From Bryoerythrophyllum caledonicum (lineage: Eukaryota > Streptophyta > Bryopsida > Pottiales > Pottiaceae), in the NCBI GenBank assembly GCA_963971425.1, contig OZ020525.1, forward strand, positions 7,671,560 through 7,735,559: a DNA stretch of 64,000 nt, written 5' to 3'. The notes under the pieces were generated by a model. The model had not been told where the DNA came from. It ran no database searches and saw nothing but the letters and a program-made list of their open reading frames with translations. The position numbers and the translations under genes were made by a program. Within the stretch, counting starts at the first letter, position 1; each line of letters opens with the position of its first letter. This document shows positions 1 through 12,594 of the stretch, piece after piece.

Positions 1-830
1 ACGGGTGTGCAATGACTATAGGAAACTCAACCATCACACCCAAAAAGACCACTTCCCCTTGCCATTTATCAACACCATCTTGGAGGAGGTAGGTGGTCAT
101 GATCTTTATACGTTTATGGATGGCTACTCGGGCTACAATCAGATCTCCATTGCCCCAGAGGACTATCACAAGACCACCCCTCATCACCCTCAAAGCAATG
201 GGCACACCGAACGGGTCAACCAAACCCTCGTAAACATCTTGAGGAAAACGGTCACCGATTCCAAGAGGGATTGGGACACGAAACTCCCCGCCGCGTTATG
301 GGCTTACGGAACCACGTTCAAAGTGACCACCCATGCTACTCCCTTCTCATTGGTGTATGGCATTGAAGCCATTTTACCCATCGAGTTCGAGATCCCCTCT
401 CTGCGAGTGGCCGTGACCGAACGATGGTCCATGGCCACGTCCTTAGCCGATCGGTTAGAACGATTGGAGGAGCTCGACGAGATGCGCCGGTGGAGCGCCC
501 AAAACATGGAAGCCATCCAATGAAGGACGAAGACTGCCTTCGACAAACGGAACAAGGTCCGGTCATTGAGACCAGGAATGCTAGTCCTCCTTCAAGAAGC
601 GAGGAGATTGGATTTTCCAGGGAAGTTCCATGCTTTGTGGTTGAGACCCTATCTCGTGAAGGAGGTCTTCCCCAACAACTCCGTTCAACTTCAAACCCTA
701 AACGGCGAGGATTTCCCCACGCGAACATCGGGCAACTGATGCAAAGAGTACAAGGTGTGATTTGTTCACGACCTTCACAAGTGGAGCTCCACATTTTGGT
801 ACTGCCATGGGTCATTCGAACACAAAAAAG
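1..830 (+). mobile_element. Ty3/gypsy retrotransposon fragment (fossil)
   Basis: An open stretch at 5-523 begins with reverse-transcriptase sequence (key words NDYRKLN and FMDGYSGYNQI) and ends with integrase core sequence (PQSNGHTERVNQ, ALWAYGTTFK). Both are typical of plant Ty3/gypsy pol. The two domains lie much closer together than in a complete element, so this is a shortened, broken remnant that also runs off the left edge of the window. Its LTRs were not identified. It is not obviously part of the larger gypsy fossil further right. Confidence 0.85.
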
Positions 831-1840
831 GTAGATATTGACCGTGTGCCCATGAACAAGAGTGGGTTCTCTGCCTCTTCGAGTTGTCCCAGATGGCCGC
901 CATGTGTGAGCCGCAAAAACGGCTCACGGTGATGAATGGACCTCACGTCGGGTCCATTAAGGCTAATGAGTGGTGAAAATGAATTATCCCATGGACTAGC
1001 TCGTGGTTTTTTGATTAAAATGGCCAAGTGGCCTTTCCCCTCACTAAAAGAGGAGCCATTTATGGGCAATCGCGGAATTTATGTAGTTAGCCAAAAAGGA
1101 AGAAAAAAAAAGGGAATAAACCAGAAAACAAAAGCAAAGAGAGAAGGGAAAAAAGACAAAAGAAAATTAGAAAAGAATTAAAATGAGTAGTGGTGGAGAA
1201 GAATTTACCTCCTATCAAATTGTAGACCGTATTCGGTCACGATGAAGAAATCACGAAACCAAAAAAATGGGAGAAGAAGAAGGAGGATGGTGAAGAGAAA
1301 AGAAAAAATAATGGGGCGTTAAAAGCCCCTAAAAAAAAGAGTCAAAAGGGTCCTAAAAGAAGTGGAAAAAAACCCTCACCAATCACTAAGTAAATTAGGA
1401 ATTCCCCCAAGCAAGGGAAATTCAAGCTAGGTAGAGTTAGATTTTTTTGCATCCTTGAATTTAGCTTAATAGCTCACTTATTGAGATCATGCACACACAT
1501 GTGGCATGGAGTCAAAGTTTAGATTTAGATATTCCTTGGTTAGTGGGACACCCACTTGTGTTGAATGCAAGGGTGGCTAGTGATTTATTAGCTTTTTAGT
1601 TACTATTGTTTAGTGTGACCATTAATGTGCCCACCCAAAATGGCGGCTGTGAACGACGAAGGGAACGACCTTGGGAACAAAGAAGGGAGCAAGGGCCTTG
1701 GGGTTACCCCCTTGGAGGGCGCTCATTCGAAGTGTGGGAGGTGGGAGTGAGAGAGGTGTGTGGAAGGAGAGAGAGAGGTAGGGTTCAGATTTCCCCCTCC
1801 TGTGGGCTGGAATTTGATTCAATCGTTGCGCAAGTAAGAG
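831..1840. other. Non-coding stretch, no gene recognised
   Basis: This purine-rich, then mixed sequence follows the gypsy fragment. Short open frames are present, but none resembles a known protein. It may include the 3-prime end of the gypsy fragment, but no LTR boundary or target duplication was found. Confidence 0.4.
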
Positions 1841-2300
1841 AGTAGATAGATTAGAACGTTGGCTTTCCAACAAGCTCAAGAACGTGCGGATCGGAGCTGT
1901 GACGACGAAGATACGGGCGGCGGAGTGAGGACGATCAGCTGGAGGATCGGTGGCGGATCTCGTACGGCCTCAGGTTTTCCCTTGTCAGTAGCGGAGTTCT
2001 TGTCCAATCGAGCTAAGATTTTAGGAGTAGATAGATTAGAACGTTGGCTTTCCAACAAGCTCAAGAACGTGCGGATCGGAGCTGTGACAACGAAGATACG
2101 GGCGGCGGAGTGAGGACGATCAGCTGGAGGATCGGTGGCGGATCTCATACGGCCTCAGGTTTTCCCTTGTCAGTAGCGGATTTCTTGTCCAATTGAGCTA
2201 AGATTTTAGGAGTAGATAGATTAGAACGTTGGCTTTCCAACAAGCCTAAGAATGTGCGGATCGGAGCTGTGACGACTAAGATACAGGCTGCGGAGTGAAG
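1841..2300. repeat. 185-bp tandem repeat, about 2.5 copies
   Basis: The word AGTAGATAGATTAGAACGTT recurs at 1841, 2026 and 2211, which gives a 185-bp period. The first two copies are nearly identical and the third is partial and more diverged. The unit contains GTGCGGATCGGAGCTGTGAC and CAGCTGGAGGATCGGTGGCG. No protein function is suggested. Confidence 0.9.
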
Positions 2301-2306
2301 AGCACC

Positions 2307-2541
2307 AACAAGAGGAGCAAGATCACGAGCTGAACAAGAGGAGCAAGATCACGAGCTGAACAAGAGGAGCAAGATCACGAGCTAAACAAGAGGAGCAAGA
2401 TCACGAGCTGAAGAAGAGGAGCAAGATCACGAGCTGAACAAGAGGAGCAAGATCACGAGCTGAACAAGAGGAGCAAGATCACGAGCTGAACAAGAGGAGC
2501 AAGATCATGAGCTGAACAAGAGGAGCAAGATCACGAGCTGA
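2307..2541. repeat. 26-bp minisatellite, nine copies
   Basis: Nine direct copies of a 26-bp unit built from AACAAGAGGAGCAAGATC plus ACGAGCTG run without spacers. Only a few units differ by a base, for example AAGAAG for AACAAG and CATGAG for CACGAG. High similarity suggests recent expansion. It abuts the 185-bp array, so both may belong to one repeat-bearing locus. Confidence 0.92.
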
Positions 2542-2599
2542 CAAAGCAAGTCGAAGGCTAAGGATGGAGGGTGAACCGAAGTAAATCAGGGAGCCCCTT

Positions 2600-5480
2600 T
2601 TCTTTTCTCCCTCGAACCTCTTCAATTCCATGTGTATGACTTGAATCCTAATTTTCTAAATACAAAAACCACGCGGAAGCGCTGCCAATTTTTCGGTAGA
2701 ATTAGGGTTTGCTATATATTCAACCAAATAACCGATTAGAGCGCCATTAGTAAGTGAACACAGCTGGAGGCTCACTCTTAGTAAGGCTGGGGTGGATTCT
2801 TGTGTGAATGAATGTGATACATGCGTAGGAATGTGGTGCATGATCTTGAATAAAGTCATATGTTGAAGGTGCACTGCTGGTCGCTGGCTGGGAGGTCCAG
2901 GGTCGAGTCAAATGATCAATTGAAGGCTGCCATCGTGTTAAGCAAGAAAAACTAATAAGAATACAAAAAACAAACGTAAAAAATGGAGTCATAATCACGA
3001 AGATAATGAAGAATTAAACTTTTAACATAAAAAGAGGAGCCTGTCTGCTGGTTGCTGCTGTTAGGGTCGCACTTGGGCCTGGAAGTGGTGGTTAAAGTGC
3101 TAATCAAGTTCACCAGGCAAAATTGAACCTAGTGGAGCTTTAAAACATTGGAAACAAAGCTTTGAGGCGGAATTTACGCTTGTCTAAAGGTTGGATTCAA
3201 CCTAAGGCTGAATTCAGCCATCACATCACTAATTATTAACAAACCCTCTTAAGTGACCACGCCTTGGGTCATCATGCTTGTATGAATGGTTAAAGTATGT
3301 TTGCACAAGGGGCTGCATCCCATATGTAGGGTCTTGTGTTCAAGATAAGCCACCCATTAGGGGCGGTTTATTTGGCTCACAGGTGGCATTTAGAATGCTT
3401 ATTTCCCCCTCCTTTGGAGGTATTAGTGGGTCAATGGTCTTGTCCTAAGTGTTTAGCACGTTGAGGGTTCGAGTAGACAAAGTCTAGCATTAAAAATATG
3501 TTAGAGGCGATTAACGATGGGGCTTTACTTGCACCCGGCCTACCCTTTGTTTGTTGAGTCTTTTAGCGTCTTTTCATGTGGATCACATTGGTTCTATGGT
3601 TTTGAGAGGTTTTTATTCCCGGTTATCATTCAGTTTATATATAAACTGTGTGGTTCATTGGTGTGAAAGGGGCTTCAACACAGGTGAAGGGGGCGAGTAA
3701 AGGGGTATTTGGAGACCGTTTACTACTTCTTGGTGTACGAGGTTATGGGCCATTTATTTCTTTTCCCTAAGTCTGGATTGCTGAAAGTGTGTAAGTGTGT
3801 ATTGTATTATTGTTTGATAGAGGTAATGGTGGTGGTTATGTCACCGTTACTCTCGAGTTGTCTCTGACTGTGCGTTCTCACCTGATTAGCACGATGTTAT
3901 CTTGGCACGATGCGGTTGTGCACGACACTTCTTTAGGTCATACTAAACACCTTGAACAAACTTTGACCACCTTCTATGGCATCCTTTTCTTCTACGGTTA
4001 GTGATTTTCTAATTTTAACTTAAAAAAAATCACGATAGGTACATGTGCACCAAATTTAGAAGTAGAAGAGGGGTAGAAGATGTCCTTAAAAATCATGCAA
4101 TGCAGCAATGTTATGAGGATTAACAATACACTTCAAGTTTCGCATATATGATATCCTACTCATATTTTTGAAATTTAAAAATCCCGTGTAGTAGATGCAA
4201 AGATTTCCATTTTCTTTCCAAGAGGATTTTTTTTATTTTTAAATAGACAAAAACTCGAATTTCTATTGAATTTAGGATTAATTCGAGTTTTGCTACACTA
4301 TTTGTTATATGTCTCACTAAATCGCTGCACTATTTGTATATGTTACTGAAAATAACTTGTAAGTTTCAATTTGTAGGTCAGATATCTACAAAAATAATGT
4401 CTACAGGGAGGTAGTAAAAAGTTGCCCATTCAATGAAAAACCTCATAAATCCATGTCTAAATTTGAGATCGTGGGACCTTTCACAAACTCTAAATGTTCC
4501 CTGAGGGGACATTGGGCCTTTAGGGATTTAGTGTCCAACAAAGATCTTATCAACATTGTCTCTTATCTTGTGTGTCTTGTCCTTAGGTCCAAATTCACAA
4601 TAAAACCTATACACAAATAAAACAAGACAGTGAAAGTAGGAACCTAAGACATGGCATAATGAAAAAATAGACATTGAAACCACAAAAGCGCTAATATTAG
4701 CACAAGTAAAGAATAACATGACATAGACTTGATCTATTGTATGGCGGTATTTGCTTGGGGTTTTTCACCTTGTCCAACTTTCTGTACACACTTTAGAGGA
4801 TACTCCAAGATTGTAAATGGAAAATCACCGTTCATACTCTAACCCTCCACAAAGTCTCTAAACGTATCCCAAGGTGTAATGGATTCAAAAGTAGTCTTCT
4901 TCCGTCCACGCCCATTGTTCAACACGGCTTCCCATTTCAAATTGTTTCAGTCAAATGCTCTTTCATTAGGGACTTGCACCTTTGCTCTCAATGTTTGTAG
5001 CCTGTCATCAAGACTATGATGTATGTAGCCTTTAGAGGCAAGTGGTATAGTACCCTCCTAATTTAAAAAAAGAGACTCACATGATTCCGATATAGGAAGA
5101 TGCAAAGCATCTGTTTTTTATGTAGCTTTCTCTTCCAAGTACATGCACTCCTCTTCTCCATGTATAGCACATCTTGGTGAGCGTTCCAATGAAGTGGGTC
5201 TTTCATATAGACAATCTCCGCTATCTTCCATATCCCTAAAACAAAATGGCATATAAATTTGGATGAAGACTTCAATACGTATCACAGTCAACATGAACAA
5301 TGCACATAACTCTTCCCCTTCTTTATCCCACTATTTAATAATAATGTGGACTAAATTTTTTTTTAAAAAAGACAAGACTTAGACCATATTTTAGATATTC
5401 TGCAATAGAAGTGTTTACCATCTTTCAAATTTCTAAAACAAAGTAGCTTTCAGTAAAACAAAATTGTGAAAGAAATCCAA
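2600..5480. other. Intergenic or decayed repeat DNA
   Basis: No convincing gene was found. A short stretch at 3507-3546 (GGCGATTAACGATGGGGCT then a CCTACCC word) resembles 40904-40943 near the 3-prime end of the large gypsy fossil. The region may therefore include remains of another copy of that family. The rest is AT-rich with only short chance open frames. Confidence 0.45.
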
Positions 5481-5842
5481 TGTCACGGGATGTGGCGTCG
5501 AGGACCACACCACATCTCGTGGTGTTAGCGTAGGTTAGATTAGTCTAATCTATGTTAGTTTATGTGAGAACGTGCGTTCGACACACCATAGTCATCCGGT
5601 GGATAGATTTCTTCTATCTAGGGTTGCGGTTGTGTGTTTACCGCCGCATACGTCCTTGACTTGACGTCTTTGTCAAGTCAAGCTTTGTGAGTGAGAGTGG
5701 AAAGTAGTGTTTGAGAGTTGCTTGTAAGTGGCGGTTTAAGCCATTTGTAAAGTTTCATCTTTTCCATTTGTACTTCACACTCATTGATTCATCCATTGTG
5801 GTGTGCATGACGCTTGATACTCTTGTGATATGCAACACTTTC
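5481..5842 (+). repeat. Candidate 5-prime LTR of the gypsy fossil
   Basis: This 362-bp unit starts TGTCACGGGATGTGG and ends GCAACACTTTC. It matches 41213-41575 over its whole length with about 25-27 differences. Inside are three strong hairpins: CACGGGATGTGG against CCACATCTCGTG, TAGATTAG against CTAATCTA, and CTTGACTTGAC against GTCAAGTCAAG. No clear tRNA primer-binding site follows it, so the LTR identity is inferred from position and repeat pairing. Confidence 0.65.
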
Positions 5843-7740
5843 ACTAGACGAAGATCCTCCTACGTTTCTTGCAATAATTCTCAAATTTGACATTGAGTGA
5901 TTTAAATAAAATTGTGGGTAGTTTAAGTTTTCGTATAGCGCGTGCGGAGACGGAGCCAACGCCACCAACGACGCCGATATCGGACGATTTTTGGAGAAGT
6001 TGTGGAGATTGGAAGTTGTGGAGCAAGAAGTTCTGGAGTTTTTGGAGTTTGAGCAGTTTCATCCAATTTTCGATTTCTCATCCAATAGCGATGTTTCATC
6101 CGCTGCGCACAACTTCATCCATTGCGGTTCCATCCGCGGCAGTTTTCATCTGGGTACGCATTTGCACTAGGGTCGTAATTCCATTAGGCACCAAAAACCG
6201 TGCCGAAGTTCTCAATTCCGTTACTTTGAGTGTTGAAATTTCAGGGAGTCCTTGGAATAGAACCTCTAAAATCCAACTTTTGCAATTTTTAGTATTTTGG
6301 AATTTTGTTTGCCGATTTGAGTGTGGAAGAATTCTAAGACTAGTGATGTAAAAATTTGTTAGTTTCAAAAAAAAAAGATTTGGCTAATTTTTGTGGCTAG
6401 TTCACATGTTTTTGTGAACATAAAAAAAATAAAAAATAGTGTCTAAACTTTAGAGGTAGTTTGCGAGGGCATTTTGACTCAAATGTGAATTAAAATTTGC
6501 GCCTATAAGTGGGAAATTTGCCACTTTAGTCCAATTTTAGTGTTGGATTAGCTTATTGACGCGTTAAATCACCCATTGTGATAACTACATTGGGGGGATT
6601 TTTGTTTCTAAACACCGCACTCAACGTCTCTCTACTTCCTTAGTTTTAGACATTGGGGGCAAACACTTGCGAGTGTTTCTCTTTGTATTGCAAGTTTGTG
6701 ACTCGGGCCACCCACTGCAGGCGTCTGCCAGTGGCTCTGACTCCTTGTCCATTCTGCTTTTGTGTTGTTGGGGGAGAGGATCCAGTTTTGGTTTCCGGAT
6801 TCTTGTGCGGTACCTCCCCGTATTGCAGGCTTGTTGCCGGTGTTTTCCCGTGGCCACATTTCTTGTGATACTAGATTGTAATAGGGTATCATAGGGGTGA
6901 AGTCGGGTTCTTCGCCAGCAAGACTTTTTTATATGGGGGGATGTGGTTGGACATGTGTTAGCTAAAAGTGATGACCGGTAAAGCACATAGCTTGGTGATT
7001 TTGTAGATGCAGATTGTCCGTCCGTACCCTTACCTTTTACATAACACCCGTAGATAGTTATCCGGGGGAATTTTTGTTTATGGTGAGTACGAGAAGTCAA
7101 TATTATCGTTCTTCCTCACGGTGAAAGTCCACTAAGGTGGTATATTTATAGTGTCACAAATGGTTTTGAAAAGAGTCACAAACCTTCTTTTGCTGCATAG
7201 TGCAAATGTGGGACCGATCTTGGAATTCCATTGATGGAATGTGATAATTGCCTTGATTTAAAGTCTAGGAACCGCAAAAATGTTGAGTTTTGACTTATGG
7301 TTTGGCTAATGTAAATATATCTTTCATCAGTATATACCTGTCACAAGTATATGACATTTGCCAAATATACTTATTTTGAGAGTTCTAGGAAGCTAAATAC
7401 TTCAAAAATTTTGGAACATATTCATGCCATAATGTGTTCATATATTATAATTGAAAATTCTAGATCGGAAACTTATTTTCACTTTAATTGCTAAAAAACA
7501 AGATATTTCTTTCGGGCTCCTAAAGTAGGAATCAATGTTAATTTTTTCTTTGATTTCTTATCCAATTAGATACATCATGCATAGATCCATCTTGAAACAT
7601 ACTTTCTTCTAAAGAAAAACCTTTTTTTTCCATTAAATTGGGCGAAAACAAGTTTTTTTGTCCAAAAAAACATACTTCCTGGTATTTTTTTTTGCCCAAA
7701 AGTAAGTAACCCTAGCTGACTTCTACCCCTCACCAGATTC
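5843..7740 (+). other. Leader region of the gypsy fossil
   Basis: This sequence lies between the candidate 5-prime LTR and gag. It contains short open frames, for example at 5887-6351, that look like nothing known and have coding-unlike composition. I read it as the untranslated leader of the retroelement plus accumulated decay. No independent gene was seen. Confidence 0.45.
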
Positions 7741-7748
7741 TTCGGAGA

Positions 7749-9180
7749 GTGCACTGGCTTCACACTTTGGGCCAGGGTCGGATACCGACGAGGCTTTTGA
7801 GCCTATTTCGGCGTTGGATACTGACCGTAGGCTTCGAGTTTGGAGTGTGGGCACGTTTGACGATATGGAGGACAATCACCGCCAGGTTCTACGCGATCGT
7901 TTATCAGGTCGGGCTGGGGGCATCTTCCTACCTGATTGGCGGCTCCGTTTCCAGACATGGATGAAAGAGAAGTGCTAGCATTCACCGCCATTCAACGACT
8001 GTACGCTTTTGAGCTTTTGCTCCAATATTTGGAGCTGGAGGCGCTCCAGACCTATGGAAGGTGGTCGGTACTCCATGCGGAGGAGTTGTGTCCGGTTGAG
8101 GATTATTGGCGCGACCGGATGGAGTTGGTGACTGCGCTCAAGGAGAGTGTCGTTGCTCGTGTCCCGGCCTTTACCGATCAATCCAAGGAGGAGGGAGTCT
8201 CTTACAGTGAGGTTTTCAAGTAGAAGGGCATTGCCTTTGTATATGAGGCGTTCGGCATGGGGGCCATGTTGCGTTTGGTCCAGGCAACGCGGGCGGCATT
8301 CGTGGCCGTCGGTCCGCCACCAGTCTTTGACCCTCTGACGCGGTTTATGGCGCACTTGGAGGTGGAGTATGGAGGATTCCGACGTGATCAGATGCAGCGC
8401 ATCCAACATTTCCGCCGTGAAAAAGAAGACACGCCGCGCACCATGTATACATGATTGACGCGGTTGGCGGCGGAGGCAAGTGATGTCTTCACAAAGCACC
8501 AACTTGTGAAGATTTTTATCTCCAAGTTAGAAGAGAGGATGGTGGACTTGATCACCCCCCGTCTTCTTTTTTATTATCACGGCAATGCCAGTTTGGCTCA
8601 GGCGTTTGCTGAGGAGGAAGCGCGTTGGGCGTGTCCAAGGCCACAGACTTGGTCACATCATTGATGGACGCTTCCAAGTCCAAGAAGCTTGCTACTAAGA
8701 CGAGTAGCTTGGCAGACACACAACTTGAAAAAGTTGTGCATTGCTGGGCTTGTGCAGAATCCGGTCACACCAAAGGGAACCGAATTGTTCCAAGAAGAAG
8801 GGGGCAAAAGAGGGGAAGGTGAAGACCAAGACCAAGGCGGCCAAGTCTCGTAACAAGGTTGCAGGCAAGGGGAAGAAGTTGGTTGCTTCTTCTGACTACG
8901 GCAAGTCCGGCCAAAGTGATGAGAACTACTTTGTTTTCCATCCAGAGAGGCAACCGGGTTTATTACGGAAGTGGCCAAAGTGGCCAAAGTGTTCGAAGTG
9001 GCCAAAGTGGCCAAAGTGGCCAACCGGGTTTATTACGGAAGCGTTCGCAGCACCTACCTTTGGGATGAAGTCGACGAGGATGAATCCCTCTCACCGTCGC
9101 GTAAGCGTTCGTAGCACCTACCTTTGGGATGAAGTCGACAAGGATGAATCCCTCTCACCGTCGCCCCGTAGATCCCGAAC
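7749..9180 (+). mobile_element. gag region of the gypsy fossil
   Basis: The frames here read as a retrotransposon capsid region (helical, with the words LEALQTYGRW and FDPLTRFMAHLEVEYGGF). A Lys-rich tail follows with a zinc-knuckle-type cluster (CWACAESGHTKG) near 8736-8775. A short tandem repeat of AAGTGGCCAAAGTGGCC and a second duplication containing CACCTACCTTTGGGATGAAG lie at 8966-9165. The region is broken. Its place just after the leader and before a protease segment supports the assignment. Confidence 0.75.
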
Positions 9181-9269
9181 CTAGGTTTTACCGAACCTAT
9201 GGATAGGGTATTGACAGGGCCTAAACCCAAACCCTCCCTCTTCGTTCACCCTCCCTCCCTCATTCTCTC

Positions 9270-9460
9270 GCTCTCCCTGCTCGGTGAGGGTGGCTCTGGC
9301 TGCTGCTCTCTCGCTCTCCTGCTCGGTGAGATCCACTTTCTGGTGCTCTCTCGCTCTCCCTGTGTAGAAAGGATTTGCTCTTGCTGCTGCTCTCTCGCTC
9401 TCCCTGCTCTTGAGATCCACTCTTGCTGGTGCTCTCTCGCTCTCCCTGTGTAGAACTCCG
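9270..9460. repeat. Degenerate pyrimidine-rich tandem repeat
   Basis: The phrases GCTCTCTCGCTCTCCCTG and GTGAGATCCACT repeat several times over about 190 bp near the left end of the MULE block. Open frames on both strands across it are low-complexity and I do not count them as genes. Confidence 0.75.
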
Positions 9461-10339
9461 AAAACCTTGAAGAGAAACTGTCTCTCACGCGTCTGTGTAG
9501 TGTGTCTCGAGATCATTCATGTGGTGTTGTTCATCACAGATTCAAGGTTTTAGGGTCGTGACATCTTCTGTGATCTTCCGCCACAGTACTGTTGTGGAAG
9601 AGCAAGTGCACACAAACCTCAAGGGTCGGATCCAGGTTGTGGGGTGGCTGAGTCAAGCGTGGTGTCGAAGTATCTCACAGTGCGCGCAACGGATAGCGAG
9701 CATGGATCGGCGTCTTGTGAGTCGGCTCGGTGTGAGAGCATAATTGGGGGAGTGACTTTGGGTTTGTGCTCCCTGTGTAGAACTCCAAAAACCTTGATGC
9801 TTTGCGGAGCCTGCCTTATCTGGAGTACCACAAGCACTGTTGAGGTCGAGATTGGTAACTCATCGAGTATTTCCAGGTTTATTATCATTCTCTTGATCGT
9901 GCTTGATTTCAGATCTAAGTTACCGAATTGTATGTTCTGCATCACAGTTTCTCGGAATTCGAGACCTGTCGCAGTTGGTAGGGTTTCGTCTCGAGTGAGG
10001 ACGAGGATCGAGGATTGCCACCTCCGTCTGTGAGGAGATCGGAGAGCCTGCGCGAGTGCGGTTCCGGAGAGCGCTTGGTTGCTGATTTTGGAGAATTTTC
10101 GCGTGAGTTCTTGGAGTTTGTCATTGATTCCACGCTCTTGTTGTTTATCTGTCTCTGAAGTTCGTGGTTGAGTTCTAAGAGGATTGCATTTTCTTTTTGT
10201 GGAGGTTGTAGCTTCTTGAGGATTTGGTCTTTAGGTGGATTTGCAGCGTGGAGCCAATTTTGAGCCATTGAGAGGATCGCATTTGCTGCTCTTCTGTCCA
10301 ATTCGGTTTACTGTTCGGGTTTCGGTTTAGGGTTTGAAG

Positions 10340-10356
10340 GGATAGGGTATTGACAG
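10340..10356 (+). repeat. GGATAGGGTATTGACAG motif, internal copy
   Basis: This is a second copy of the motif found at the MULE left edge. It stands about 230 bp upstream of the acidic zinc-finger exon, without an inverted partner. It could be a protein-binding site or the relic of a nested terminal repeat. Confidence 0.7.
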
Positions 10357-10593
10357 CAATAGATTCTCGGTTTGGGGTTTGATCACAGGTGAAAAAATTG
10401 TTTTTTTAGAGCGTGAATATGGACAACACGGACGTTCTTTCTGCTTCAACTCTCATTGGTACGTCCCATTCCCACTCTAGTGCTGTGATGCCGCATTTGT
10501 GGCATCACAGCTTTTTTTTTGGCTTCATTTTTCTTCATCGATACCCTACCCGTAAACTAATCGGACTTGAACGTTTTTTTTTTGCCTACAGCC

Positions 10594-12176
10594 ATGGTGG
10601 TCCAGGACCTACATGACGAAATGGAGATTCGGCAGGACATTACATCAACCTCCGATGAACAATTCTGGGTTGATTACCATGGGGGTGATCGTGCTGGTTT
10701 CGAGTGTGGAGGCCCAATTGAAGATGAGGACGATGTTCTGCATCCTTTGACTGAAGATGTGGTGATACTAGATGTTGAAGGGAAAGTTATGAGCGTCCAT
10801 GATGTTCAAGAAATTCTTCATGTGGAGGAGGAGGTTGATGCGGAGGAGGAAGAGGAGGAAGAGGAAGACGAGGAGGAAGAAGAGGAGGACGACAAAGAGC
10901 AGGACGAAGACGAGGACAAGGCGGATGGGGATGAGGACAACGAGGAGGACGACGATGCTGATGACGATGAGGATGGCGAGGATGAGGATGATATGGGTGC
11001 CGCATTTGATGGCCAGGGTGGTGAGATTTTTGTGTTGTTTCCTCCATCTCGCTCATGATTGCAGAACTCGAGGTTCTGATAGGGTATTGACAGGGCGATT
11101 TGTAATTAGGGTATCAATGCCCTATCCTGGATTAAAAGTCCATGTATTTCCAATACTTTGTACATTTTATAATGTTGTTCTGCAAGTTTGTTGAAGAACG
11201 AACCTTCAATGAAGAACACATTTGTAATTCTTTTGGGAATTGAATTCATTACAAATCAAACTTTGTGTCGGTTTATTTGTAAATCAAGTCATGATTTCTC
11301 TTGGGTATTTGACATCGTGATTTCTTGACTTCTGCAGGGTTGGCTAAGGCAGGAGTAGCTCTTTGTGATGACACTACTAAAGTGTCATCATCTCCTGGAC
11401 CATCAGTGCCCCAATGGCTTTGCCTTGTAGGCAAGGGCATTTGTCCCACCTTTCAGTCCAAGCAAAAGTTGAAGCGTCACCTTTTGGTGACGCACAACTT
11501 TGGTAGTGTGGAGGCAGGTCGACCCGGGCGCCCCTCTTCCCAGCCATTGCAGCCACCGCGGACGACGGAGACGTAATGATGCTGCCAAGAGAAATCCACT
11601 CTCCGCTGAAGCCATTCGACTTGCAAAGACTCGGAGACGTTTGGAGGTTAGTGCTGCCGCGGCATGGGAGAAAAAGCGTGATGAGTTGAAGAATTTCAAG
11701 GTATCAAAGACCCCCCACCCTTGGCCAAGTTGTTTATGGACCATACTCTCGAGTATTTTGGCATTGACAGTTGGGAGAGCGCTCCTATTTCACGGGGTGT
11801 ATTTGGAAGATTTAAATCAAATCGTGAGGCACACGATTTGATTGTGAGCTCGTGGGAGAAATACATGGCTCCCTTGAGGGGGAGGTGGGACTTGGGCGGC
11901 AATTGGACAAAGCCTGTTAATGTTAAGAAAAGAAATTCAGCGTACCTCGCTTTAGCAAAATATGCTATGTCTCGTTGGAAGCATGCTGAGTAAGTCTCTA
12001 TCTCAGTAATCAATTATCATTTTGTAAAATATGTATACTTGTAATTACATCTATCATCAGTTCTTAATTATATGCCATTATGTGTATTTTTTTCTAGGTG
12101 GGCAGACAAGACTAACAAGGTCAAGTATGTGAAGGAGAGGGTGGAAGCACAATTGGCCGTCAGGGTCGGGTTCTAG
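10594..12176 (+). pseudogene. MULE-associated acidic C2H2 zinc-finger gene, decayed
   Basis: Three exons can be drawn: 10594-11020, 11338-11989 and 12098-12176. The introns start GTGAGA and GTAAGT and end TGCAG and TCTAG, with matching phases. The first exon encodes a very acidic Asp/Glu tract (about residues 75-140). The second starts with a C2H2-type finger (CLVGKGICPTFQSKQKLKRH, then HLLVTH spacing) and an AT-hook-like GRPGRP. It then continues in another frame and later returns to the first, so two small compensating frameshifts have broken exon 2. The last exon ends in a normal stop. I infer an accessory protein of the MULE, since it converges with the transposase. Its function is not known. 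Confidence 0.55.
11078..11127. repeat. Palindromic GGATAGGG motif pair
   Basis: GATAGGGTATTGACAGGG is followed by AGGGTATCAATGCCCTATCC, its imperfect inverse. The 50-bp hairpin lies within the first intron of the zinc-finger gene. Confidence 0.75.
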
Positions 12177-12224
12177 TGGTTCTCATGAGGTGATGTTTTG
12201 TGTTATATAAAATCAACCGTACTG

Positions 12225-12274
12225 GGATAGGGTATTGACAGGGATTTTGGGTTGCGGATTGTAATACCCTATCC
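12225..12274. repeat. Palindromic GGATAGGG motif pair at convergent gene ends
   Basis: GGATAGGGTATTGACAGGG is followed after 18 bp by TAATACCCTATCC. The pair lies between the 3-prime ends of the zinc-finger gene and the convergent transposase gene. A transcript-end or transposase-binding role is possible but not shown. Confidence 0.75.
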
Positions 12275-12594
12275 GGTAATATGGTTTCTTATATTCGGAT
12301 TTTTGTAACTGGATTGGTGGGAGTATGATGGATTCTCTATGTGATTGATTGCTGCTATATGGCAAATCAACATGTACCAAATGTTGAGAGAACTTTTTTG
12401 TAATACGACCAATGATGAGCAATTTACGCAATTGAACATATGAAGCGCATGAAGTTGAGACTTCAACAAGTATATTTCTATTTCATATCCGTTTATGTTC
12501 ACTTCAAAAAGGCATTTCAGTGAATACGATATTCGACATTGTTGACTATTGATTACAAATTATATTATTTTGAATAAAGTTGCCACACATGAAA

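Noticed and set aside
2307-2541. Regular 26-bp repeats as a CRISPR-like array
   Set aside because: The units are contiguous without unique spacers and the setting is eukaryotic, so it is a minisatellite.
10787-11194. Pro/His-rich and Arg-rich open frames at the acidic repeat
   Set aside because: They are other-frame readings of GAGGAC-type repeats that encode the Asp/Glu tract.
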